From: Curtobacterium sp. MCLR17_007
GTDB lineage: Bacteria; Actinomycetota; Actinomycetes; Actinomycetales; Microbacteriaceae
Assembly: GCF_003234655.2 (NCBI RefSeq)
Contig: NZ_CP126271.1
Location: 1,426,001 to 1,490,000 of the forward strand
Direction of reading: 5' to 3'
Length of the DNA: 64,000 nucleotides
Shown here: positions 1 through 8,310 of the stretch, in pieces
Layout: every line of letters starts with the position of its first letter
How positions within the stretch are numbered: position 1 is the stretch's first letter
Notes under the pieces: model-generated
Seen by the model: the letters and a program-made list of their open reading frames with translations, nothing else
Databases searched by the model: none
Told to the model about the DNA's origin: nothing
Position numbers and translations under genes: made by a program

Positions 1-990
1 CAGGCGCAGGCCGAGCGGGACGCGACCGGTGGCGAGTGCCTCGGAGTGCGCGACCGCGGTGGCCGCCGCGGCGCGGAACACCTTGCCCCGCCCGCCGAGG
101 TCGGCCTTCTGCTCGGCCGAGTTGTAGATCTTCTCGAAGACGCGGGGAACGGCGAGCAGGAACGACGGTCGGAAGGTCGACACCGCACGCATCAGGTCCT
201 TCGTGTCCGGCTCGTGCCCGACGAGCACCCCGGTCGAGATGCTCATCACGGCGATGAACCGCGCGAAGACGTGGGCGAGCGGGATGAACAGCAGGGTCGA
301 GGACCCGTCGGCCACCACCTCGGGCATGGCCGCGGTCGCACCCTCGACGGTTGCGGTGAAGTTGTCGTGGCGCAGGACGCAGCCCTTCGGCCGCCCCATC
401 GTGCCCGAGGTGTAGATGATCGTGGCGTCGTCGTGCCCGTGCACGTCGGCCGTCCGGGCGTCGAGTTCGTCGTCGGTGACGTCCTCGCCGAGCCGGATCA
501 GGTCGTCGAGGCCGCCGCCGTCGATCGTCCAGTGCTGCCCGAGGTGCGGCAGGTCCGCGGCGATCCCGGCCACGCGGCGCGCGTGCTCCTCCTGTTCGAC
601 CACGACGGCGACCGACTCGGAGTCGCCGAGGATCCAGCGGACCTGGTCGGGGGAGCTCGTCTCGTACACGGGCACCGACACGAGCCCGGCGGTCCACACC
701 GCGAAGTCGACGAGCGTCCACTCGAGTCGGGTGCGCGACAGGATGGCCACGTGTGCGCCCGGCTCGAGCCCCGCGGCGACGAAGCCCTTCGCGATGCCGC
801 GGACGCGCCGCTCGACCTCGGCGGCACTGATGGTGGTCCACGTGTCGCCGTGCCGTTCCGCCAGGATCGGTCGGTCCGGGGTGGCCCGTGCCCGATCGGC
901 GAGCAGGCGTGCTGCCGAGCCGTGGTCCGGGGCGGCCGGAGCCGCGTCGTGGTGTGACTCGCTGGTGGGTACGGGTCGCTGATCGTTCAC
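1..990 (-). CDS. fadD: Long-chain fatty acid-CoA ligase (AMP-forming), 3' end beyond window
   Basis: Activates long-chain fatty acids to acyl-CoA through an acyl-AMP intermediate. The first 330 codons are present and the frame is open to base 1, so the C-terminal part lies outside the window. The translation contains the AMP-binding P-loop IIYTSGTMGRPKG and the following region FIPLAHVFAR, both typical of the AMP-dependent synthetase family and of FadD15-like enzymes. I chose the GTG start at 990-988 because GGGAG sits seven bases upstream; the first residues are VNDQRPVPTS. Nothing separates it from the divergent glucokinase except a 122-bp promoter region. The gene order that follows (acyltransferase, aroG, PASTA kinase) matches the mycobacterial fadD15 neighbourhood. 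Family assignment is firm; the chain-length preference is not visible. Confidence 0.93.
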   Translation of the reverse strand, partial: MNDQRPVPTSESHHDAAPAAPDHGSAARLLADRARATPDRPILAERHGDTWTTISAAEVERRVRGIAKGFVAAGLEPGAHVAILSRTRLEWTLVDFAVWTAGLVSVPVYETSSPDQVRWILGDSESVAVVVEQEEHARRVAGIAADLPHLGQHWTIDGGGLDDLIRLGEDVTDDELDARTADVHGHDDATIIYTSGTMGRPKGCVLRHDNFTATVEGATAAMPEVVADGSSTLLFIPLAHVFARFIAVMSISTGVLVGHEPDTKDLMRAVSTFRPSFLLAVPRVFEKIYNSAEQKADLGGRGKVFRAAAATAVAHSEALATGRVPLGLRL

Positions 991-1051
991 GGCAACTCCC
1001 TTGTCGACCGGTTCGATGGCGAGGTCGTCTCATGTTGACGCCTCTGTTCCC

Positions 1052-1057
1052 AGCATA
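1052..1057 (-). promoter_or_regulatory. Candidate -10 of the fadD promoter
   Basis: On the minus strand this reads TATGCT, a good TANNNT hexamer, 61 bp ahead of the fadD GTG. No convincing -35 is visible. Function is inferred from sequence and position. Confidence 0.4.
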
Positions 1058-1074
1058 GAGGCGGATGTCGCACG

Positions 1075-1104
1075 TTCGATGCGCACGCAGCGAACCGGTA
1101 GGCT
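1075..1104 (+). promoter_or_regulatory. Candidate leaderless promoter of the ROK glucokinase
   Basis: TTCGAT (1075-1080) and TAGGCT (1099-1104) are separated by 18 bp. The hexamer TAGGCT lies eight bases ahead of the GTG start at 1113, so the transcript probably begins at or next to the start codon and there is no room for a Shine-Dalgarno sequence. Confidence 0.5.
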
Positions 1105-1112
1105 CGGTCTTC

Positions 1113-2066
1113 GTGCACGCCATCGGAATCGACATCGGGGGCACCAAGATCGCGGGAGCGGTCGTCACGGAACTGGGCGAGATCGTCGCCGAGGACCGCG
1201 TCGCCACGAACGCTGCGGACCCGGACGCCATGCTGGACGACGTCGTCGCGATGGTCTCGCGACTCCGCGCCGCGAACGACGTCGGCGCGGTCGGCGTCGC
1301 CGCCCCGGGCTTCATCGACGCCTCGCAGTCGATCGTCTACTACACGCCCAACATCCGGTGGCGGAACGAGCCCCTGCGGCAGAAGCTGCAGCAGCGACTC
1401 GGCGACCTGCACATCACCGTCGACAACGACGCCAACGCCGCCGGGTGGGCCGAGTTCCGCTTCGGCGCCGGGCGTCTGGTGTCCGACATGACCATGCTGA
1501 CGATCGGCACCGGGGTCGGCGGCGCGATCGTCACCGAGGACCGCCTGTTCCGCGGCGGCTTCGGCACCGGTGGCGAGATCGGCCACCTGCGCATCGTCCC
1601 GAACGGCCTGCCCTGCGGCTGTGGTGCCCGTGGGTGCATCGAGCAGTACGGCTCCGGCCGTGCCCTCCAGCGCATGGCGAACGACGTCGCCGACGCCGGC
1701 GGCATCGGCGTCGCACTGGCCCAGGCGCGTGACGACAACGGCGGCCAGCTCGACGGCGCGGTCGTCGGCGAGCTCATCCTGGCCGACGACCCCGGGGCCC
1801 TGGCGGCTCTGCGTCGTCTCGGCCGGCACCTCGGCGAGGCCTGCGCGTCCCTGTCGGCCGTGCTCGACCCGCAGCTCTTCGTCTTCGGCGGCGGCGTCGC
1901 CAGCGCGGGGGAGCGCCTGCTCGACCCGATCCGTCAGGCGTACCTCAACAACCTCCCGGCCCGCGGGTACCACCCGGAGCCGGACTTCGTGATCGCGGAA
2001 CTCGTCAACGACGCCGGTGTCGTCGGTGCCGCGGACCTCGCGCGGATCCACGCCCGTACCGCCTGA
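1113..2066 (+). CDS. glk: ROK family glucokinase
   Basis: Phosphorylates glucose with ATP to glucose 6-phosphate in the cytoplasm. At 317 residues it has the usual length. The N-terminal phosphate-binding motif DIGGTKIAG is at residues 7-15, the catalytic DNDANAAG segment lies near residue 104, and the ROK zinc motif CGCGARGCIE begins near residue 168. This cysteine set is the one found in GlkA-type glucokinases. The GTG at 1113 is preferred over in-frame codons further upstream because it begins exactly where family alignments begin (MHAIGIDIGG) and because a TAGGCT -10 lies eight bases before it. It probably shares a transcript with the acyltransferase that starts 36 bp downstream. A broader sugar kinase role cannot be excluded. 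Confidence 0.92.
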   Translation: MHAIGIDIGGTKIAGAVVTELGEIVAEDRVATNAADPDAMLDDVVAMVSRLRAANDVGAVGVAAPGFIDASQSIVYYTPNIRWRNEPLRQKLQQRLGDLHITVDNDANAAGWAEFRFGAGRLVSDMTMLTIGTGVGGAIVTEDRLFRGGFGTGGEIGHLRIVPNGLPCGCGARGCIEQYGSGRALQRMANDVADAGGIGVALAQARDDNGGQLDGAVVGELILADDPGALAALRRLGRHLGEACASLSAVLDPQLFVFGGGVASAGERLLDPIRQAYLNNLPARGYHPEPDFVIAELVNDAGVVGAADLARIHARTA

Positions 2067-2102
2067 CGCCCGCTGCCCGCCCCACCCACGACGGAGTCGA
2101 CG

Positions 2103-2828
2103 ATGCTCTACTGGCTGCTGAAGAACTTCCTGCTCGGCCCGCTCATCCTGACGCTGTTCCGGCCGTGGGTGGTCGGTCGTGAGCACGTCCCGACCTCGGG
2201 GCCGGTCATCTTCGCGTCGAACCACGTCTCGTTCATCGACTCGGTGATCCTGCCTGCCGTGCTCGACCGTCGCATGTCCTTCCTGGCGAAGAGCGACTAC
2301 TTCACCGGCCGGGGGCTCAAGGGCTGGGCGACCAAGACCTTCTTCAACGCGATCGGCCAGCTGCCCATCGACCGGTCCGGTGGCAAAGCCTCCGAGGCGT
2401 CGCTCCGGACCGGCCTGCAGGTGCTGGCGCGCGGCGAGCAGCTCGGCATCTACCCGGAGGGCACCCGCAGCCCCGACGGCAAGCTCTACCGCGGCCGCAC
2501 CGGCATCGCCCGGATGATCCTCGAGGGCCGCGTGGTCGTGGTCCCCGTCGCGATGATCGGCACCAGAGAGGTGCAGCAGATCGGCCAGCGCTTCCCGAAG
2601 TTCAAGCGCGTCGGGGTCGTGTTCGGCAAGCCGCTCGACTTCTCGCGCTTCCAGGGCTTCGAGACCGACCGCTTCATCCTGCGGAGCGTGACGGACGAGG
2701 TCATGCACGAGCTCGCCGGGCTCAGTCGCCAGGAGTACGAGGACGTCTACGCGACGAGCGTCAAGGAGCGGGCCAGCTCCGCACGCGAGCAGGTCATGCG
2801 AGAGCGCCGCAGCACCCCTGCACGGTAG
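2103..2828 (+). CDS. plsC: 1-acyl-sn-glycerol-3-phosphate acyltransferase family protein
   Basis: A member of the PlsC/LPLAT family, which transfers an acyl group from acyl-CoA or acyl-ACP to lysophosphatidate or related lipids at the inner face of the membrane. The 241-residue product has the catalytic NHxxxxD motif (N40-H41 to D46, NHVSFID) and the substrate-binding EGTR box near residue 119 (YPEGTRS). The hydrophobic N-terminus (LLKNFLLGPLILTLF) is likely membrane-associated. The start is ATG at 2103 with GGAG upstream. It corresponds in position to the acyltransferase (Rv2182c) lying between fadD15 and aroG in mycobacteria. The exact acceptor lipid is unknown. Confidence 0.88.
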   Translation: MLYWLLKNFLLGPLILTLFRPWVVGREHVPTSGPVIFASNHVSFIDSVILPAVLDRRMSFLAKSDYFTGRGLKGWATKTFFNAIGQLPIDRSGGKASEASLRTGLQVLARGEQLGIYPEGTRSPDGKLYRGRTGIARMILEGRVVVVPVAMIGTREVQQIGQRFPKFKRVGVVFGKPLDFSRFQGFETDRFILRSVTDEVMHELAGLSRQEYEDVYATSVKERASSAREQVMRERRSTPAR

Positions 2829-2889
2829 GGTGGGACGGTTCCGGCGTCCCGTCGGACCACCGCCAGCGAGAGAACACCGAGGTACCGCC

Positions 2890-4275
2890 TTGTCCGAGTC
2901 GACCGACTTCGTCGCCCTGCAGGAACCGGACGCGATCGACGGTCTCGACTACTGGCGCACCCTCCCCATCAAGCAGCAGCCGACGTGGCCGGACCAGGCA
3001 GCGGCCGAAGCCGCTTCCGCCGAGCTCGCCACGCTGCCGCCGCTCGTCTTCGCCGGCGAGGTCGACCAGCTCCGCGACCGGCTCGCCGCCGCGGCCCAGG
3101 GCAAGGCCTTCCTGCTGCAGGGCGGTGACTGCGCCGAGACCTTCGCGGGTGCCACCGCCGACTCGATCCGCGACCGCGTCAAGACGATCCTGCAGATGGC
3201 GGTCGTGCTGACGTACGGCGCCTCGATGCCCGTCGTCAAGATGGGCCGGATGGCTGGTCAGTTCGCCAAGCCGCGGTCGAGCGACCTCGAGACACGCGGC
3301 GACGTCACGCTGCCGGCCTACCGCGGCGACATCGTGAACGGCTACGACTTCACGCCGGAGTCCCGCCAGGCCGACCCGCGCCGCCTGGTGCAGGGCTACC
3401 ACACGGCCGCGTCGACCCTGAACCTGGTCCGCGCCTTCACGCAGGGCGGGTTCGCCGACCTGCGCCAGGTGCACTCGTGGAACAAGGGCTTCGCGTCGAA
3501 CCCGGCGAACGCCCGGTACGAGCACCTCGCCCAGGAGATCGACCGCGCGATCCGGTTCATGGGTGCCTGCGGGGCCGACTTCGACCAGCTCAAGCACGTC
3601 GAGTTCTTCGCCTCGCACGAGGGCCTGCTCATGGACTACGAGCGTCCGATGACCCGGATCGACTCGCGCTCCGGGCTGGCGTACGACACCTCCGGTCACT
3701 TCATCTGGATCGGGGAGCGCACGCGGGACCTCGACGGGGCCCACGTGGACTTCCTGTCGCGGGTCCGCAACCCGATCGGCGTCAAGCTCGGTCCGACCAC
3801 CACGGTCGCCGACATGGAAGCCCTGATCGAGAAGCTCGACCCGAACCGCGAGCCCGGCCGTCTCACGTTCATCACCCGCATGGGCGCCGGACGCATCCGC
3901 GACGAGCTCCCCAAGCTGCTCGAGGCCATCAAGGGCATGGACGCCAACCCGCTCTGGGTGACCGACCCGATGCACGGCAACGGGCTGACGACCCCCACGG
4001 GCTACAAGACCCGCCGGTTCGACGACGTCGTGGACGAGGTCCTCGGCTTCTTCGAGGTGCACCGCGAGGCCGGCACCTACCCGGGCGGCATGCACGTCGA
4101 GCTCACGGGTGACGACGTCACCGAGTGCCTCGGCGGCTCCGAGCAGATCGACGAGGCCACCCTCGCCACCCGCTACGAGTCGCTGTGCGACCCGCGCCTC
4201 AACCACATGCAGTCGCTGGAGCTCGCGTTCCTGGTGGCCGAGGAACTGGGCGCGCACCCGTACCCCGCGCGCTAA
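2890..4275 (+). CDS. aroG: Class II 3-deoxy-7-phosphoheptulonate (DAHP) synthase
   Basis: Condenses phosphoenolpyruvate and erythrose 4-phosphate, the first step of the shikimate pathway to aromatic amino acids. The 461-residue length and motifs (LQGGDCAE, MGRMAGQFAKPRS, KLGPTT, DPMHGNG) identify the class II (plant/mycobacterial) type, not the AroF/G/H type of E. coli. I chose a TTG start at 2890 because GAGG lies eight bases upstream and the product then begins in the usual place (SESTDFVALQEPD). A GTG at 2830 is in frame but would add 20 residues with no family similarity. The metal-binding Cys (GGDC), His and Asp residues are intact. A palindrome just after the stop probably terminates the transcript. 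Confidence 0.95.
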   Translation: MSESTDFVALQEPDAIDGLDYWRTLPIKQQPTWPDQAAAEAASAELATLPPLVFAGEVDQLRDRLAAAAQGKAFLLQGGDCAETFAGATADSIRDRVKTILQMAVVLTYGASMPVVKMGRMAGQFAKPRSSDLETRGDVTLPAYRGDIVNGYDFTPESRQADPRRLVQGYHTAASTLNLVRAFTQGGFADLRQVHSWNKGFASNPANARYEHLAQEIDRAIRFMGACGADFDQLKHVEFFASHEGLLMDYERPMTRIDSRSGLAYDTSGHFIWIGERTRDLDGAHVDFLSRVRNPIGVKLGPTTTVADMEALIEKLDPNREPGRLTFITRMGAGRIRDELPKLLEAIKGMDANPLWVTDPMHGNGLTTPTGYKTRRFDDVVDEVLGFFEVHREAGTYPGGMHVELTGDDVTECLGGSEQIDEATLATRYESLCDPRLNHMQSLELAFLVAEELGAHPYPAR

Positions 4276-4745
4276 CAGCGCGAACTGCAGACGGGAGGCC
4301 CGGTGCCAGCTGGCACCGGGCCTCCTGTCCGTCGGAGTGTCGCCCCCGCGACCACCCCTTGCACGAGCGCACCGGAAGCGACAACGTGCGCGGCTCTGCG
4401 CGTCGCTTCCGCCTGCGCGGTGTCGCTTTCGCGACAGTGCGGCGTCGGCTGCGGACGGGAGGCTCGGTGTGGGCTGGTACCGGGCCTCCTGTCCGTCGGA
4501 GTGTCGCGAAAGCGACAACGTGCGCGGTTCTGCGCGTCGCTTCCGTCTGCGCGGTGTCGCTCCCGCGACAGTGCGGCGTCGGCTGCGGACGGGAGGCTCG
4601 GTGCGGGCTGGTACCGGGCCTCCTGTCCGTCGGAGTGTCGCGAAAGCGACATCGTGCGCGGTTCTGCGCGTCGCTTCCGCCTGCGCGGTGTCGCTCCCGC
4701 GACGGCCCCGCTCTGCCCGTGCCCGAATCCGACCGCCGCAGCGTC
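4276..4745. repeat. Intergenic tandem repeat, about 134-bp unit, with nested palindromes
   Basis: The 470-bp gap between the convergent aroG and kinase genes is built from repeats. The marker GTCGGAGTGTCGC occurs at 4331, 4495 and 4629; the last two are exactly 134 bp apart, and the first spacing is lengthened to 164 bp by extra sequence near 4345. Each unit carries a terminator-like hairpin (4291-4328, 4455-4492, 4589-4626) and short palindromes of the form TGTCGC-4 nt-GCGACA (4421-4436, 4502-4517, 4555-4570, 4636-4651). No plausible gene is seen in it. It must at least act as a bidirectional terminator region. Confidence 0.85.
4291..4328. terminator. Palindromic terminator after aroG
   Basis: Nineteen-base arms (4291-4309 and 4310-4328) pair with a single G-T mismatch; the centre is CGGTGCCAGCTGGCACCGG. 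It lies 15 bp after the aroG stop codon. The same centre recurs at 8687 and 47005. Confidence 0.75.
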
Positions 4746-6767
4746 CTACTGGTCGTAGGACAGCCGGACCGTGTCGCCCTTGTGCACCGTGGCGTTCGCG
4801 CCGGGGTCGGTGCCCGTGACGGGGAGCTTCGACTTCCAGTCGTAGAAGCCGCAGAGGATGTTCGTGCAGTCCGGGTACGTCACCTTGAGCCCGAGGTTCT
4901 CGAGGGTCGAGGCGGCCTGGTCGATGGTCTTGCCCTGCACGTCGGGCAGCGTGATCGGCGCGGGACCCTTCGAGACGACCAGGTCGATCGCGGTGCCCTT
5001 GACGACCGGGTCGGCCTCGGCCTTCGCGGAGATGACCTGGCCGGAGGGGACGTCCTCGTCGTACTGGTCGGTCTGCGACCCGACGGTCAGCTCGACGCCC
5101 TCTAGCGTGCTCTGCGCCTGCGCGGCGGTCTGCCCCGTGACGTCGGGGACCGCGCCGAGCGACACCGTCAGCGTGATGGGTCCGCGTTCGCCGTACTCCT
5201 GCACCGTCGTCAGGTCGACGGTGTTGCCGTCGGTGTCGCGCCCGGTCGCCGCGATGACCGTGTCCTTGGCGACGTCGGTCGAGAACTGGTACTGCGGGTC
5301 CTGCAGGTCGAAGTCGTCGTCGAGCGCCGCCTGTGCCGTGGTCGCGGACTGGCCGACGATCGTGGGGAGGGCGATCATCTTCGGTCCGTTCGACACCAGG
5401 ATCTGCACCTGCGTGCCCTTGCGGACCTCGCGCGCCGCGGCGGGGGCGGTCGCGGAGACCTCGCCCTTGGCGACGACGGCGTCGAACCGCGCCCGGGTCT
5501 GGTCAGCCGCACGGAGTCCCTCGGCCTCGAGCATCTGGCGGGCTTGCGAGACGGACTTGCCCGCGACCTGGGGGATCCGGACGTTGCCGCCCGGTCCCGG
5601 GCCGAACCACCAGCCGATCCCGGCGCCGACGACGATGAGCAGGACGACGACCACGAGGGCGATCCAGCCGCGCTTCGAGCGCCTGGTCGTCTTGTCGGCG
5701 AGCCGCTGGCTGGCGGGAGAGAGCGCGCCCGGCGTCTGCCCGGTGCGCCGCGGCCCGGGGGCGTTCCGCCCGCGACCGCTGCCGTTCGGTCCCGTCCCGC
5801 CGCCGGTCCCGGCCTGGGGCGGGATGACGGTGGTGGCGTCGGTCGCGTCCGGTCCGGGGGCGCCGGCCGGGAGGATCGCCGTCGCGTTCTCGGGACGCAG
5901 CACGGCCGTGCGGTACTGACCGGTCGCCCGCTGCTGGTTGCCGTTGATGTGCTCGAGCATCTCGCGGGCGTCGCGGGGGCGGTCGTCCGGGTCGCGGGCG
6001 GTGGACCACGCGACGAGGTCGTCGAGTTCGGACGGCACGCCCGGCACGGCACGGCTCGGCGCGGGCACGGTGTCGTGGGCGTGCTGGTACGCGATCTGCA
6101 TCGGCTGGTCGCCCTTGTACGGCTGCTCGCCGGTGAGCATCTCGTAGAGCATGATGCCGACGGCATAGACGTCGCTGCGGGAGTCGGCGGCGCCGCGGGT
6201 GACGAGTTCGGGGGAGAGGTAGGCGATCGTGCCGAGCAGCGCGGCCCCGGTGGCGGTGTTCTGGGTCGACGCCCGGGCCAACCCGAAGTCGCCGAGCTTG
6301 ATGCGTCCGTCGTCGGCGAGGAGCACGTTCTCGGGCTTGAGGTCACGGTGCACGATCCCCGCACGGTGCGCCGAGGCCAGGCCGGCGAGCACGGCGCGCA
6401 GGATGTCGGTCGTCTGCTCGGGCGTCAGCGCGCGGTGCTCCTGCAGCAGGTCCCGGAGGGTGATGCCCGGGATGTACTCCATGACGATGTACGCGGTGTC
6501 GGCCTCGGCGCCCTGGTCGTACACGCCGACGAGGTTCGGGTGGGACAGCCGCGCGGCCGAACGTGCCTCTTGGATGAAGCGCTCACGGAAGGCCGCGTCG
6601 TCGGCCAGGTGGCCGTGCATGATCTTGATCGCGACACGTCGCTCGAGGCGGACGTCCGTGGCGAGGTAGACGGTCGCCATGCCCCCGCGCGCGATCCGGG
6701 ATCGCACACGGTACCGCTGATCGATCATGCGACCGATCATCGGGTCCGTGGCGGCGTTCGTGGTCAT
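4746..6767 (-). CDS. pknL: Membrane Ser/Thr protein kinase with four PASTA domains (PknL position)
   Basis: A 673-residue eukaryotic-type kinase. The kinase domain (about residues 15-275) has the glycine-rich loop ARGGMATVYLA, the catalytic HRDLKPEN near residue 140, DFGLA, and a GTIAYLSPE segment. A proline/glycine/threonine-rich linker is followed by one transmembrane helix near residues 362-386 (WIALVVVVLLIVVGAGIGWW) and four extracellular PASTA repeats that in this family bind muropeptides or lipid II. The last PASTA contains an unusual Cys-x5-Cys insertion. The start is ATG at 6767: TAGAAT lies seven bases upstream, so the mRNA is probably leaderless; the longer reading frame adds 13 unrelated residues. 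Position beside aroG and an Rv2175c homologue suggests the PknL orthologue, although the PASTA array is more like PknB. Confidence 0.9.
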   Translation of the reverse strand: MTTNAATDPMIGRMIDQRYRVRSRIARGGMATVYLATDVRLERRVAIKIMHGHLADDAAFRERFIQEARSAARLSHPNLVGVYDQGAEADTAYIVMEYIPGITLRDLLQEHRALTPEQTTDILRAVLAGLASAHRAGIVHRDLKPENVLLADDGRIKLGDFGLARASTQNTATGAALLGTIAYLSPELVTRGAADSRSDVYAVGIMLYEMLTGEQPYKGDQPMQIAYQHAHDTVPAPSRAVPGVPSELDDLVAWSTARDPDDRPRDAREMLEHINGNQQRATGQYRTAVLRPENATAILPAGAPGPDATDATTVIPPQAGTGGGTGPNGSGRGRNAPGPRRTGQTPGALSPASQRLADKTTRRSKRGWIALVVVVLLIVVGAGIGWWFGPGPGGNVRIPQVAGKSVSQARQMLEAEGLRAADQTRARFDAVVAKGEVSATAPAAAREVRKGTQVQILVSNGPKMIALPTIVGQSATTAQAALDDDFDLQDPQYQFSTDVAKDTVIAATGRDTDGNTVDLTTVQEYGERGPITLTVSLGAVPDVTGQTAAQAQSTLEGVELTVGSQTDQYDEDVPSGQVISAKAEADPVVKGTAIDLVVSKGPAPITLPDVQGKTIDQAASTLENLGLKVTYPDCTNILCGFYDWKSKLPVTGTDPGANATVHKGDTVRLSYDQ

Positions 6768-6774
6768 CGGCGGC

Positions 6775-6780
6775 ATTCTA
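6775..6780 (-). promoter_or_regulatory. -10 of a leaderless kinase promoter
   Basis: TAGAAT on the minus strand, seven bases before the kinase ATG at 6767. This spacing puts the transcription start at the initiation codon. Confidence 0.55.
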
Positions 6781-6894
6781 CGAAGCGTGGGCGGGGACCT
6801 CCGCATCGGCGCACCGGTCGTGATGCAATCTCGATCTCGAGGATGAGTCCGGTCCGCGGACGTGCCCCGCTGCCGGCGCCGTCCGCGTCCGGGC

Positions 6895-8136
6895 TCAGAG
6901 CGTCGCCAGCCAGGCGGTCGCGGCCTGCTCCCACTGGGCGTACGCCTTCGGGTACGCCGACATCTGCACGGCCTGCGCCGCGTCGGTCACGCTCTTGGTG
7001 GACCAGTCGGAGACGTCGAGCAGACCGCGGGTCGTCCCGGCGTTCGGGTTGGACCGTCCTCCGAAGAAGAGGCGGGCGGCGTAGGTCGGGTCCTGCAGCT
7101 GGGCGGCGGTGCCCCATCCCTGACTCGGTCGCTGCTGGAACAGGCCGACCGAGTCGCGGTCGCCGTGCGGCAGGTTCCGCAGACTCGACTCCTGCATCGC
7201 CGCGGAGAGCGCGACGACCAGGCCACGCTGCGGGACGCCCAGCGACCGCCCGACGCGCACGATCGTCTCGGCGTTCGCACGCTGCTCGGCCGTGAGCGCC
7301 GTGCCCGACGCCGTCGGCGCGGCTCCGGCCGTCGGCAGCACGAGCGTCTTGCCCGCGTAGATCGTGCTCGTGTAGGTCAGGCCGTTGGCCGACAGCAGTG
7401 CCGAGACCGACACGCCGTGCGCGGCCGCGATGGTCGCGATCGTCTGGCCGGCCGTGATCGTGACGGACCCGGCCTTCGCGGCGGACGCTGCCGGTGCCGT
7501 CCGCGCCGGGGCGGCAGGCGCGGCGGCACGCGGAGCCGCACCGGCCTTCGGCACCGTCAGGGTCTGCCCCGGGAAGATGACGCTGCCGAGGGACAGCGCG
7601 TTCGCGCCGAGCAGCGCGCTGGTCGACACACCCACCCGGGCCGCGATGCCCGAGATCGTGTCGCCCTGCTTGACGTGGTAGGTCGACGAGGTCGAGGAGG
7701 CCGTGCTCACCGTCGCGACCGCGGGCGCCGACGCGAGGTGCAGCGTCTGGCCGGGGTGGATGATCGTGTTCCAGCCCAGGCCGTTGCGCACCAGGACCTC
7801 CTGCGCCGACAGGCCGAAGCGGGCCGCGATGCCCGACACGGTGTCGCCCTGCTGGACGGTGTAGGTGGTCGGGGCGCCCCGGACCGCCGACACGGTCGTC
7901 GCGACGGTCTGCGCGGGTCGTGCCACGGCCGGGCTGTACACCGAACGGTGGCCGACGTTGTGGTCCTCGTCGACGTGGCGCTTGGCGTTGCCGTCGTCGT
8001 CGTGGCGCGGTTCGGCGTGCGCGACCGGACCGGTCAACCCGGCGGTGACGGCGATCGTCCCGGCCAGGACGATCGGCATGGTGGCGAAGCGGGCGGATCG
8101 TTGGCGTCGAGCGTGGTCGTCTGCTGCGGTGTCCAC
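6895..8136 (-). CDS. Secreted LysM protein with C-terminal lytic-enzyme-like domain
   Basis: Probably a cell-wall remodelling protein. The 413-residue product has a signal peptide (hydrophobic IVLAGTIAVTAGLTG ending in AHA) and three LysM peptidoglycan-binding repeats: TYTVQQGDTVSGIAARFG, TYHVKQGDTISGIAARVG, and a degenerate third (VTITAGQTIATIAAAHG). Alanine/proline-rich linkers separate them. The C-terminal 130 residues (AAMQESSLRNLPHGDRDSVG, LFQQRPSQGWG) resemble lytic transglycosylase-like domains, with a candidate catalytic Glu in MQESS. I chose GTG at 8136 because AGGAG lies six bases upstream; an upstream ATG at 8184 has none. It lies upstream of the kinase gene on the same strand. A substrate link to the kinase is only an inference. 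Confidence 0.85.
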   Translation of the reverse strand: MDTAADDHARRQRSARFATMPIVLAGTIAVTAGLTGPVAHAEPRHDDDGNAKRHVDEDHNVGHRSVYSPAVARPAQTVATTVSAVRGAPTTYTVQQGDTVSGIAARFGLSAQEVLVRNGLGWNTIIHPGQTLHLASAPAVATVSTASSTSSTYHVKQGDTISGIAARVGVSTSALLGANALSLGSVIFPGQTLTVPKAGAAPRAAAPAAPARTAPAASAAKAGSVTITAGQTIATIAAAHGVSVSALLSANGLTYTSTIYAGKTLVLPTAGAAPTASGTALTAEQRANAETIVRVGRSLGVPQRGLVVALSAAMQESSLRNLPHGDRDSVGLFQQRPSQGWGTAAQLQDPTYAARLFFGGRSNPNAGTTRGLLDVSDWSTKSVTDAAQAVQMSAYPKAYAQWEQAATAWLATL

Positions 8137-8198
8137 GGGGTGCTCCTGTCTCCGGGTGAGCCGTGCGCGCACGCGGGAGCGCATTCACAGGCGACTCC

Positions 8199-8227
8199 AC
8201 GCTGGCATGTCGTGAATCGCAAGTCAA
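8199..8227 (-). promoter_or_regulatory. Candidate promoter of the LysM protein gene
   Basis: Minus-strand TTGACT (8227-8222) and CAGCGT (8204-8199) are separated by 17 bp, ahead of a roughly 56-nt leader. The leader is too short for a ydaO (c-di-AMP) riboswitch. Confidence 0.4.
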
Positions 8228-8310
8228 CCAGAGAGCTGGATGTGGTGTGCGTGACGGATGTGACTCATGTGGTGGTTCGCGAGCAGGCGGCACTCTGGCA
8301 CGATGAACGT

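Noticed and set aside
4276..4745. Small genes within the 134-bp repeat
   Set aside because: Open frames exist in several registers on both strands but only repeat Arg/Ser/Gly-rich motifs of the repeat; no ribosome site and no similarity.
8137..8200. ydaO c-di-AMP riboswitch upstream of the LysM gene
   Set aside because: The leader from the likely promoter is about 56 nt, too short for ydaO, and its conserved core was not seen.
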